Shown piece by piece: positions 16,439 through 21,674 of a stretch of 21,674 nucleotides of DNA. Within the stretch, counting starts at the first letter, position 1. The number at the start of each line of letters is the position of its first letter. The DNA is from CAISIP01 sp031403955. Its GTDB lineage: Bacteria > Pseudomonadota > Gammaproteobacteria > Burkholderiales > Burkholderiaceae_C. The stretch covers positions 1-21,674 of the forward strand of contig JANNGR010000308.1 in NCBI GenBank assembly GCA_031403955.1, in the 5' to 3' direction. A model generated the notes under the pieces. That model searched no databases. It had not been told where the DNA came from and saw only the letters and a list, made by a program, of their open reading frames with translations. A program made the translations under genes and the position numbers.

Positions 16439-16454
16439 GGTGCGCTAGCGCACC
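16439..16454. promoter_or_regulatory. Shared palindromic element, copy 3, perfect 16-bp palindrome (GGTGCGCTAGCGCACC)
   Basis: Exact two-fold symmetry over 16 bp, ending 31 bp before the ferritin-like start codon. It includes GTGCGCTAGCGCAC, the same element as at 3556 and 5394. A weak sigma70-like pair (TTGGTG at 16437, TTATCC at 16459, 16-bp spacer) would place the palindrome over the -35 and spacer. That would suit a repressor or a class II activator. No T-tract follows, so it is not a terminator for the preceding gene. Confidence 0.5.
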
Positions 16455-16485
16455 GAACTTATCCGCAACAACCGAGGAACACCCC

Positions 16486-17058
16486 ATGAGCGTGAAGAAT
16501 GCACCCACCAACGTGAAGCAACTGCCGGTTGCGGACGCTCAGCGTTTGGTGCTGAACGAGGCCGGCCTCGACGCCGCCAGGCGCAGCCTGGAGCAGGGTG
16601 CCGTGGCACCCAGTTATGGGCCGTGGCGTCAGGACATCATAAAGTTGCTGAACGATTCGCTGGCCACCGAGTTGGTGTGTGTGCTGCGTTACAAGCGCCA
16701 CCATTTCACCGCCCACGGCCTGGCGTCACCGAAGATTGCCGAAGAATTTCTGGTGCATGCCAACGAAGAGTCGGCGCATGCGGACCGGCTGGCGCAACGC
16801 ATCGTGCAGTTGGGCGGCGAACCCGACTTTTCGCCCGACTCGTTGACCAAACGTAGTCACGCCGCTTACGACGACTCGTCGGAGTTGAAGGCGATGATCA
16901 AGTCCAACCTGGTTGCCGAACGCGTGGCCATTGAGGCCTACAGCCAGATCATCGCGCTGATCGGCGACAAGGATTCCACTACCCGGCGCCTGCTCGAAGA
17001 CATCCTCAGTGATGAGCAAGAACATGCCGACGAGCTGAAAGACTGGCTCGCTGATTGA
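16486..17058 (+). CDS. Ferritin-like (bacterioferritin/DPS-type) di-iron protein
   Basis: A 190-aa cytoplasmic four-helix-bundle protein. Iron-ligand pattern: Glu62 in ATELVCVLRY, E-x-x-H at Glu95/His98 (EESAHADRL), Glu145 in NLVAERVAIEAY, and E-x-x-H at Glu177/His180 (DEQEHADEL). These two Glu...ExxH pairs define the ferroxidase centre of bacterioferritin-like proteins. A 45-residue N-terminal extension precedes the first helix, longer than in classical bacterioferritin. The start is clear: GAGGAA lies 8 nt before the ATG. Likely role: iron storage and protection from peroxide. Just upstream is the perfect palindrome at 16439-16454, so it is probably a member of the regulon that this element marks. 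The exact subfamily is unsure. Confidence 0.85.
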   Translation: MSVKNAPTNVKQLPVADAQRLVLNEAGLDAARRSLEQGAVAPSYGPWRQDIIKLLNDSLATELVCVLRYKRHHFTAHGLASPKIAEEFLVHANEESAHADRLAQRIVQLGGEPDFSPDSLTKRSHAAYDDSSELKAMIKSNLVAERVAIEAYSQIIALIGDKDSTTRRLLEDILSDEQEHADELKDWLAD

Positions 17059-17080
17059 GATTTTTCACTTGTTTCCGCCC

Positions 17081-17108
17081 ATGGGTAGTGGGGCTAATCA
17101 CCACCCAT
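17081..17108 (+). terminator. Hairpin after the ferritin-like gene
   Basis: ATGGGTAGTG (17081-17090) pairs with CACCACCCAT (17099-17108), one mismatch, 8-nt loop, 22 bp past the stop codon. Only a short pyrimidine run follows, so it may be a weak terminator, an mRNA-stabilising hairpin or an operator for the BON gene 35 bp further on. Confidence 0.4.
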
Positions 17109-17142
17109 TCTTGCCACATCAACTTTTAACTGGAGATTCACT

Positions 17143-17457
17143 ATGTATATCCGCACTACCCTCGCCGCCATCGTTGCCGCCGTTGCCCTGCTAACCGTTT
17201 CTGGATGCGCCGTCATGCGCGGCCAGGAAACCGTCGGCGCTTACGTCGATGACAGCGGCATCACCACCCTGGTCAAGTCGCGCATGATCGAAAACAAACA
17301 GGTCGATGCCGCCGCGATCAGCGTCGAAACCTTGAACGGCACCGTGATGCTGTCAGGCTTCGCCAAGAGCGCTACCGAGAAGGGCACTGCCGAGAACATC
17401 GCGCGCGGCGTCAACGGCGTGAAGATGGTCAAGAACCAGATCGTCGTCCGCCCTTAA
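17143..17457 (+). CDS. BON-domain lipoprotein
   Basis: A 104-aa secreted lipoprotein: signal peptide 1-21 with lipobox TVSGC (Cys22 is the lipidated residue). One BON domain spans about 36-102, showing ITTLVKSRMIENKQVDAAAISVETLNGTVMLSGFAKS and the closing NGVKMVKNQIVV typical of OsmY-like proteins. A single BON domain is short compared with OsmY, which has two. It probably sits in the outer-membrane or periplasmic space and supports envelope integrity under osmotic stress; binding partners are unknown. A TGGAGA ribosome site lies 6-8 nt before the ATG. It is followed by csbD-like and glycine-zipper genes on the same strand, each with its own strong ribosome site. Confidence 0.9.
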   Translation: MYIRTTLAAIVAAVALLTVSGCAVMRGQETVGAYVDDSGITTLVKSRMIENKQVDAAAISVETLNGTVMLSGFAKSATEKGTAENIARGVNGVKMVKNQIVVRP

Positions 17458-17513
17458 GCCTTGGCGCAATTTCGCGACTGTAGTTTTGCAAACCACCACT
17501 CAAGGAGATTGAT

Positions 17514-17747
17514 ATGAACTGGGATCGTATTCAAGGTAACTGGAAACAGGTCACCGGCCAGGCCAAGGAGCAATGGGGCAAGTTGACCGATGACGACTTC
17601 GACGTCGTCGCCGGGCGGCGCGACCAGCTCGCCGGCAAGATCCAGGAGCGTTACGGCGTGGCCAAGGACGAAGCCGAAAAGCAGGTCGCCGAATGGCAAC
17701 GCAAGGCGACCGATTCCTGGTTTGCCAAAGACAAGGACCGCGTCTGA
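17514..17747 (+). CDS. CsbD-family stress protein
   Basis: A 77-aa hydrophilic protein starting MNWDRIQGNWKQVTGQAKEQ, the recognised CsbD opening, followed by WGKLTDDDFDVVAGRRDQLAGKIQERYG (about 21-48) and a charged helical C-terminus. It has no cysteine or membrane segment. CsbD-like proteins (E. coli YjbJ) are abundant in stationary and osmotic stress; their molecular role is unknown. AAGGAG lies 7-8 nt before the ATG. A weak terminator follows. Together with the neighbouring BON and glycine-zipper genes it forms a common osmotic-stress grouping. Confidence 0.92.
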   Translation: MNWDRIQGNWKQVTGQAKEQWGKLTDDDFDVVAGRRDQLAGKIQERYGVAKDEAEKQVAEWQRKATDSWFAKDKDRV

Positions 17748-17754
17748 CTTCGCC

Positions 17755-17790
17755 CGTGGGGCCGCGTCAAAAACGAGCCACGCTTTTTTT
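17755..17790 (+). terminator. Probable weak intrinsic terminator after the CsbD-like gene
   Basis: CGTGG (17755-17759) can pair with CCACG (17778-17782), followed at once by seven T residues (17784-17790). The stem is short and the loop long (18 nt), so termination is likely partial and the next gene may still be read. Confidence 0.4.
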
Positions 17791-17813
17791 ATTTTGATTG
17801 GGAGAGATTTACC

Positions 17814-18038
17814 ATGAACCTGACTAAAAACTTCCCGGCATTTTTGCCGGCCGTGATGCTGGCGTCGGTAGTGGCCCTTGGGGGCTGTGCCGGGATGACC
17901 AGCCAGGAAAAAGGCACGGCCACTGGCGCCGTCATTGGTGGTGTCGCGGGTAATGTGCTGGGTGGCGGGCTGTTGGGAACGGCCGCCGGGGCAGCCGTCG
18001 GCGGCGTCATAGGCCACGAGGTCACCAAGAAGCCTTGA
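17814..18038 (+). CDS. Glycine-zipper lipoprotein (OsmB/SlyB-like)
   Basis: A 74-aa protein with a signal peptide 1-24 and lipobox ALGGC (Cys25 lipidated). After the short linker AGMTSQEKGTATG, residues 38-67 carry a glycine zipper, AVIGGVAGNVLGGGLLGTAA and then GAAVGGVIGHEV, which folds as paired membrane-embedded helices. This is the layout of OsmB, SlyB and other osmotically induced outer-membrane lipoproteins. GGGAGAG lies about 8 nt before the ATG. The likely role is envelope stability under osmotic stress, inferred from the family and from its BON and CsbD neighbours. Confidence 0.88.
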   Translation: MNLTKNFPAFLPAVMLASVVALGGCAGMTSQEKGTATGAVIGGVAGNVLGGGLLGTAAGAAVGGVIGHEVTKKP

Positions 18039-18049
18039 GGCACAGGGCG

Positions 18050-18101
18050 AACGGGCCCGCGTCAGCCACGCGCGCGCTGCTGGCGTGACAGCCGGCCCGT
18101 T
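18050..18101 (+). other. Stem-loop enclosing the start codon of the NadR-like gene
   Basis: AACGGGCC (18050-18057) is the exact reverse complement of GGCCCGTT (18094-18101). Inside, GTCAGCC (18061-18067) can pair with GGCGTGAC (18082-18089), one bulge. The GTG start at 18085 lies in the inner stem. A terminator role for the lipoprotein gene is possible, but only TTT follows. Control of translation initiation is the alternative. Confidence 0.35.
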
Positions 18102-18642
18102 TGTCGTCGCGCTGCTTGGCGGCGAAAGTACCGGCAAGACGACACTTGCGCACGCGCTTGGTCAGGCCCTGGTTACGCAGGGCGCCGAGGTTAGGGTGGT
18201 GCCGGAGTATCTGCGCGAGTTCTGTGACCGCCACCAACGTACACCGTCGATTGGCGAGCAGCGCGCGATTGCCAGCGAACAGTCACTGCGCATAGCGGCG
18301 GCGGCGACTGGACCGGTGGTCGTGATTGCCGATACCACGGCACTGATGACAGCCGTTTACAGCGACCACCTGTTCAATGACGCGAGCCTGTTCGCGGATG
18401 CGTTGCAGGCGCATCGGCATTACGCATTGAACCTGCTTCTGGCCCCTGATCTGCCCTGGCGGGCCGACGGTTATCAGCGTGACGGGCCACAGGCCCGCGA
18501 TCAGGTAGATCAACGGCTGCGCGCCGCGTTGCGGAAATCCGGTACGCCTTTTTCAGTGATTTGCGGGTCAGGAGCGGAGCGGGTTCACGCTGCGCTGGCA
18601 GCCATCCTTGCGCGCCGCGCTGAATTGACCACCCGCGAGTGA
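18085..18642 (+). CDS. NadR-like P-loop NTPase/kinase domain protein
   Basis: A 185-aa cytoplasmic P-loop protein. Walker A is GGESTGKTT (12-20) directly after a hydrophobic strand. Then come VRVVPEYLREF (about 36-46), VVVIADTTALMTAVYSDHLF (about 73-92; a Walker-B-like strand with DTTAL) and NLLLAPDLPWRADGYQRDGPQ. This is the pattern of the NadR C-terminal ribosylnicotinamide kinase domain (AAA_28/Ttd14 group), here standing alone without the adenylyltransferase or HTH domains of NadR. It may phosphorylate nicotinamide riboside, but substrate is unproved. The start is GTG at 18085, the first usable start before Walker A. It lacks a clear ribosome site and lies in a stem-loop. The stop is 6 bp from the convergent zinc-ribbon gene. 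Confidence 0.78.
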   Translation: MTAGPFVVALLGGESTGKTTLAHALGQALVTQGAEVRVVPEYLREFCDRHQRTPSIGEQRAIASEQSLRIAAAATGPVVVIADTTALMTAVYSDHLFNDASLFADALQAHRHYALNLLLAPDLPWRADGYQRDGPQARDQVDQRLRAALRKSGTPFSVICGSGAERVHAALAAILARRAELTTRE

Positions 18643-18648
18643 AGCTGA

Positions 18649-18879
18649 TTACCGTTTCGGCGGTGCCTTGTTGGCGGCGGCGCGGTCGACGCGAATGTTG
18701 CCTTCCCACTGGCACGAAAAACTGTAGCAGCGATAACGGTGCTTGGGCAACAACAAGCTGGTCAGGCGATCGGTCAGACGACGCGGAATACGTGCCAGAT
18801 CCCCACCACACTTCGGGCAGGGGTGTTTGCTGGCGCCAATCGAGCCAGCCGCCACGCTATCCGGTTGACCATGTTCCAT
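18649..18879 (-). CDS. Small zinc-ribbon protein
   Basis: A 76-aa protein from the ATG at 18879; an alternative TTG start at 18921 adds 14 residues. Four cysteines form CPKCGG (about 21-26) and C-x4-C in YRCYSFSCQWEG (about 50-61), spaced to bind one zinc ion. Between them lies IPRRLTDRLTSLLLPKHR, a basic stretch that could contact nucleic acid or a partner. I know the pattern from unnamed bacterial proteins, and no function is established. No clear ribosome site is visible before either start. It is downstream of glcD on the same strand (85 bp gap) and convergent with the NadR-like gene. Confidence 0.65.
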   Translation of the reverse strand: MEHGQPDSVAAGSIGASKHPCPKCGGDLARIPRRLTDRLTSLLLPKHRYRCYSFSCQWEGNIRVDRAAANKAPPKR

Positions 18880-18964
18880 GATGACCGACGATACCGGAAA
18901 AATTCGCGCCAGTCCGGCCAATATGGCGGATCACCACGACTATTTCGCCGTTTTCAGCACCGTA

Positions 18965-20476
18965 CTAGAACCTGGGCAGGTCCGCAAACGCGGCCTTTGC
19001 CGGTGTGCCAGCACGCACCAGTTCCTTGCCATATTCGGCGCAACGTTGCAGCGTGGGTATCACCTTGCCGGGGTTGAGCAGGCCCTTGGGATCGAAGGCA
19101 CGCTTTAGCGCCAGCATCTGCGCGTTCTCGGCGGCGCTGAACTGCACACACATGGAATTGAGCTTTTCGACACCGACGCCGTGTTCGCCGGTCACCGTGC
19201 CGCCCATCGCGACACTGGTTTCCAGTATGTCGGCTCCGAACAGTTCGCAGCGGCGCAACTGGTCGGGGTCGTTGGCATCGAACAATATCAACGGGTGCAG
19301 GTTGCCGTCGCCGGCATGGAACACATTGGCGCAGCGCAATTGGTATTTTTTCTCCATCTGCTGTATGGCAAGCAGGATGTCGGCCAGGCGTTTGCGCGGT
19401 ATGGTGGAGTCCATGCACATATAGTCCGGGCTGATGCGCCCGCTGGCCGGAAACGCATTCTTGCGCCCGCTCCAGAATTTCAGCCGTTCGGCTTCGTCCT
19501 GGCTGACCGCGATCGCGGTTGCGCCGTGGCGCGTCAACACCGCAACCATGCGGCCGATTTCTTCTTCCACCTCCTGCGCCGTGCCGTCGCTTTCGCACAG
19601 CAAAATGGCTTCGGCGCTCAGGTCGTAACCGGCGTGTACATAATCTTCCACGGCGGCGGTCATTGGTTTGTCCATCATTTCCAGACCCGCAGGAATAATG
19701 CCCGCGGCTATCACCGCGGCGACGGCGTCACCGGCTTTGCGAATGTCGTCAAAACTGGCCATGATGCAGCGCGCCAATTGCGGCTTGGGCACCAGCTTCA
19801 CGGTGACTTCGCAGATCACCGCCAGCATGCCCTCCGAGCCGATGATGAGCGACAGCAAGTCGAAACCCGGCGTGTCGAGCGCGTCCGAGCCGAATGTGAC
19901 TTCCTCGCCGGCGATCGTGAATCCCTTGACTTTTAGCACGTTGTGCAGGGTCAGGCCGTATTTGAGGCAATGCACGCCGCCTGAGTTTTCAGCCACGTTG
20001 CCGCCAATGGTGCAGGCAATCTGGCTCGACGGGTCGGGCGCGTAATACAGGCCCAAGGGCGCGGCGGCCTCGCTGATGGCCAGGTTGCGCACGCCACACT
20101 GGACCACGGCGGTGCGGCTGACCGGGTCCAGCTTCACGATCTTGTTGAACTTGGCCAGGCTCAAAGTCACGCCCAGCCGGTGTGGCATCGCGCCTCCCGA
20201 CAGGCCGGTGCCGGCGCCGCGCGCCACGACCGGCAGCTCCAGCCGCTGGCAGGTCTTCAGAACCGCCTGCACCTGGGCCCAGGTCTCAGGCAAGGCCACC
20301 ACCAGGGGACGCTGGCGATAGGCGGTCAGGCCGTCGCATTCGTAGGGCGTGGTGTCTTCCCGGTTCCACAACAACGCATGAGCCGGTAATACGGCCTGTA
20401 AGGCGCGCACTACGGTGGCCTGGCGCGCGGCGCGTTGCTGCAGTTCGGCTGGTTCGATCGAGAGGGCGGTGTTCAT
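18965..20476 (-). CDS. glcD: FAD-linked glycolate/2-hydroxyacid oxidase subunit GlcD
   Basis: A 503-aa flavoprotein oxidising glycolate (or a related 2-hydroxyacid) to glyoxylate. FAD-binding PCMH-type domain about 55-230: PVVARGAGTGLSGGA (about 82-96), DPSSQIACTIGGNVAENSGG (about 148-167), and LIIGSEGMLAVICEVTVKL. The C-terminal FAD-oxidase domain carries NVFHAGDGNLHP (about 384-395, His387) and GGTVTGEHGVG. Length and order match GlcD. The start gives a normal family N-terminus, though no strong ribosome site is seen. GlcE and GlcF, which usually complete the enzyme, are not in this window. D-lactate or D-2-hydroxyglutarate dehydrogenase is the main alternative for such proteins. Confidence 0.9.
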   Translation of the reverse strand: MNTALSIEPAELQQRAARQATVVRALQAVLPAHALLWNREDTTPYECDGLTAYRQRPLVVALPETWAQVQAVLKTCQRLELPVVARGAGTGLSGGAMPHRLGVTLSLAKFNKIVKLDPVSRTAVVQCGVRNLAISEAAAPLGLYYAPDPSSQIACTIGGNVAENSGGVHCLKYGLTLHNVLKVKGFTIAGEEVTFGSDALDTPGFDLLSLIIGSEGMLAVICEVTVKLVPKPQLARCIMASFDDIRKAGDAVAAVIAAGIIPAGLEMMDKPMTAAVEDYVHAGYDLSAEAILLCESDGTAQEVEEEIGRMVAVLTRHGATAIAVSQDEAERLKFWSGRKNAFPASGRISPDYMCMDSTIPRKRLADILLAIQQMEKKYQLRCANVFHAGDGNLHPLILFDANDPDQLRRCELFGADILETSVAMGGTVTGEHGVGVEKLNSMCVQFSAAENAQMLALKRAFDPKGLLNPGKVIPTLQRCAEYGKELVRAGTPAKAAFADLPRF

Positions 20477-20586
20477 GGTGGGTCAAGTGGATTTTGGGGG
20501 TGGACGCGCACAACTTTAGACCATCGTGGCAGGTACCGGCGTGACCGATGTTTCAGTGCGCCATGAAAAGTAGTCTGGCGTGCGGC

Positions 20587-20632
20587 TTGCAAGAAGCAAA
20601 AGATCGTGTAATAATTAAATCAAATTTAGATT
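20587..20632 (+). promoter_or_regulatory. Promoter and candidate operator of chrBA
   Basis: A short AT-rich island. TTGCAA (20587-20592), a 17-bp spacer and AATAAT (20610-20615, five of six to TATAAT) make a sigma70-type promoter. Just downstream, AATCAAATTTAGATT (20618-20632) is symmetric at 12 of 15 positions and would straddle the transcription start, where ChrB or another repressor could bind. The 12-bp leader remaining before the ATG shows no ribosome site. Confidence 0.5.
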
Positions 20633-20644
20633 CAACTACTTCAA

Positions 20645-21589
20645 ATGTTTGCCATCCTGATCGTCACATTGCCGACCCAGCCCAGCGCGGTGCGTTTGCG
20701 CGTCTGGCGTTCCCTCAAGGCGCTGGGCTGCGCCGCGTTACGTGATGGCGCCTACCTGTTGCCGCTTGAGCAGGCGCCGGCGCTGGAGCAACTGGCGGTG
20801 GAAGTGCGCCAACACGGCGGCACTGCCTCGGTGTTGGCCTTGTCGCCGCGCGACGAGAGCCAGCGGCTGGAGCTGCTGGCCCAGTTCGACCGCGGCGAAG
20901 CATTCGGGGTTTGGCAACAGTCGGCACGGGCCCTGCACGCGGAACTCGAGACTTTGAGTGAAACCGAGGCGCGCCGGCGCGCCCGCGGCGTGGACTACGC
21001 CTTGCAGGCTCTGCAGCGTATCGACTACTACCCGGGCGCGGCGGGCGAACAGGCGCAAGGCGAATTGGCAGTGTTACGCCGCGCGCTCGACCTGCGCTTC
21101 TCGCGCGGTGAGCCGCAAGGCGTTGTGGGTGATGTGCGAGGTCTCGACGCCTCGAAGTTCCAGAACAAGCGCTGGGCCACGCGCGCGCGTCCCTGGGTGG
21201 ACCGGTTGGCCTGTGCCTGGCTGATCCGCCGCTTCATCGACCGGCAGGCGCGTTTTGTCTGGCTCGGTGACCCGCCGCGGCAAACCCGCGGCGTGATCGG
21301 TTTTGACTTTGACGGCGCGCGTTTCACCCACGTCGGAAACAGGGTCACGTTTGAAGTATTGATGGCCAGTTTTGCGCTCGACCAGGACGCGCGGCTGCAA
21401 CCGATTGCCGCCGTGGTGCACTACCTCGACGTGGGAGGCATTCCGGTGCCGCAGGCTGCAGGTCTGGAGGCGGTGTTGGCCGGGCTGCGCGAATTACACG
21501 CCGATGATGACGATCTGCTGCGGGCGGCGGCGGCCGTATTCGACGCCTTATACGTATTGCCCGGCGATATGCCCGGGAGTTCCCGATGA
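20645..21589 (+). CDS. chrB: Chromate resistance regulator ChrB
   Basis: A 314-aa cytoplasmic protein of normal ChrB length. The N-terminal half has LIVTLPTQPSAVRLRVWR (5-22) and LKALGCAALRDGAYLLP (24-40), the usual ChrB start and a winged-helix-like segment. The C-terminal ChrB domain has RPWVDRLACAWLIRRFID (182-199) and DPPRQTRGVIGFDFDGARFTHVG (209-231). ChrB is a chromate-responsive repressor of the chr operon in characterised systems. The start is the ATG at 20645, with no Shine-Dalgarno visible. The stop overlaps the chrA start (ATGA, 4 nt), so the two are translationally coupled. Confidence 0.92.
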   Translation: MFAILIVTLPTQPSAVRLRVWRSLKALGCAALRDGAYLLPLEQAPALEQLAVEVRQHGGTASVLALSPRDESQRLELLAQFDRGEAFGVWQQSARALHAELETLSETEARRRARGVDYALQALQRIDYYPGAAGEQAQGELAVLRRALDLRFSRGEPQGVVGDVRGLDASKFQNKRWATRARPWVDRLACAWLIRRFIDRQARFVWLGDPPRQTRGVIGFDFDGARFTHVGNRVTFEVLMASFALDQDARLQPIAAVVHYLDVGGIPVPQAAGLEAVLAGLRELHADDDDLLRAAAAVFDALYVLPGDMPGSSR

Positions 21590-21674
21590 GCCCGCCCGAC
21601 CCGCAGCCGCTCGAGCGTCCGGCGCCGGTGCGCTTCGCGCAGGCCTTGCGCTTCTGGCTCAGGCTGGGTTTCAT
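21586..21674 (+). CDS. chrA: Chromate transporter ChrA, N-terminal start (partial)
   Basis: ATG at 21586 overlaps the chrB TGA. The visible 29 codons end in RFAQALRFWLRLGF, the typical opening of ChrA, just before the first membrane segment (family continuation usually ISFGGP). ChrA exports chromate from the cytoplasm by the proton motive force. The gene runs off the window. The call depends on this short motif plus the coupled position after chrB. Confidence 0.85.
   Translation, partial: MSPPDPQPLERPAPVRFAQALRFWLRLGF

Noticed and set aside
19181..19936. + strand open frame of 251 codons opposite glcD
   Set aside because: It is antisense to clear FAD-oxidase motifs, and its product has no recognisable domain or ribosome site.
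1..21674. CRISPR arrays, insertion sequences, attachment sites, rRNA or tRNA genes
   Set aside because: I found no spaced direct-repeat array, transposase frame, terminal inverted repeats with a target duplication, or cloverleaf-like or rRNA sequence on either strand.

Overview
The window is GC-rich, densely packed bacterial chromosome. Gene content (PHB-depolymerase-type esterase, several Crp/Fnr regulators, an NdvB/ChvB-type cyclic glucan synthase, GlcD, a chrBA operon) and codon use suggest a betaproteobacterium, most likely Burkholderiales. That placement is an inference from gene style. I see no rRNA, tRNA, CRISPR array, insertion sequence or phage gene.

Layout. (1) 1-1759: the 3' tip of an AI-2E-type permease gene, a convergent polyester/feruloyl-type esterase, and a small stress-type protein. 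(2) 1984-5227: four Crp/Fnr-superfamily regulators in a row. One is on + with an FNR-like but incomplete cysteine set; three are on - and are paralogues of each other. (3) 5508-7081: an unknown 110-aa protein, a UDG-superfamily protein overlapping it tail to tail, and a short membrane-anchored protein. (4) 7126-15429: a single 2767-codon gene for a cyclic beta-1,2-glucan synthase. (5) 15413-18038: small envelope and stress genes on the same strand: DUF1003 membrane protein, a miniature potassium-channel-like protein with a non-canonical filter, a ferritin-like protein, a BON-domain lipoprotein, a CsbD-like protein and a glycine-zipper lipoprotein. (6) 18085-20476: a NadR-like P-loop NTPase, a zinc-ribbon protein and glycolate oxidase GlcD. 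(7) 20645-21674: chrB and the start of chrA, behind an AT-rich promoter.

How it fits together. Regions 2 to 5 look like a stress and osmoadaptation neighbourhood: regulators, a periplasmic glucan synthase, and small stress proteins. The most interesting non-coding signal is a palindrome, GTGCNNTAGCGCAC. It occurs three times, always between genes: upstream of two of the three paralogous Crp/Fnr genes, and 32 bp before the ferritin-like gene. Weaker copies lie upstream of the UDG gene. This hints at a shared regulon, possibly run by the window's own Crp/Fnr paralogues. The channel-like protein with GGMGP where K+ channels have TVGYG is the most interesting protein.
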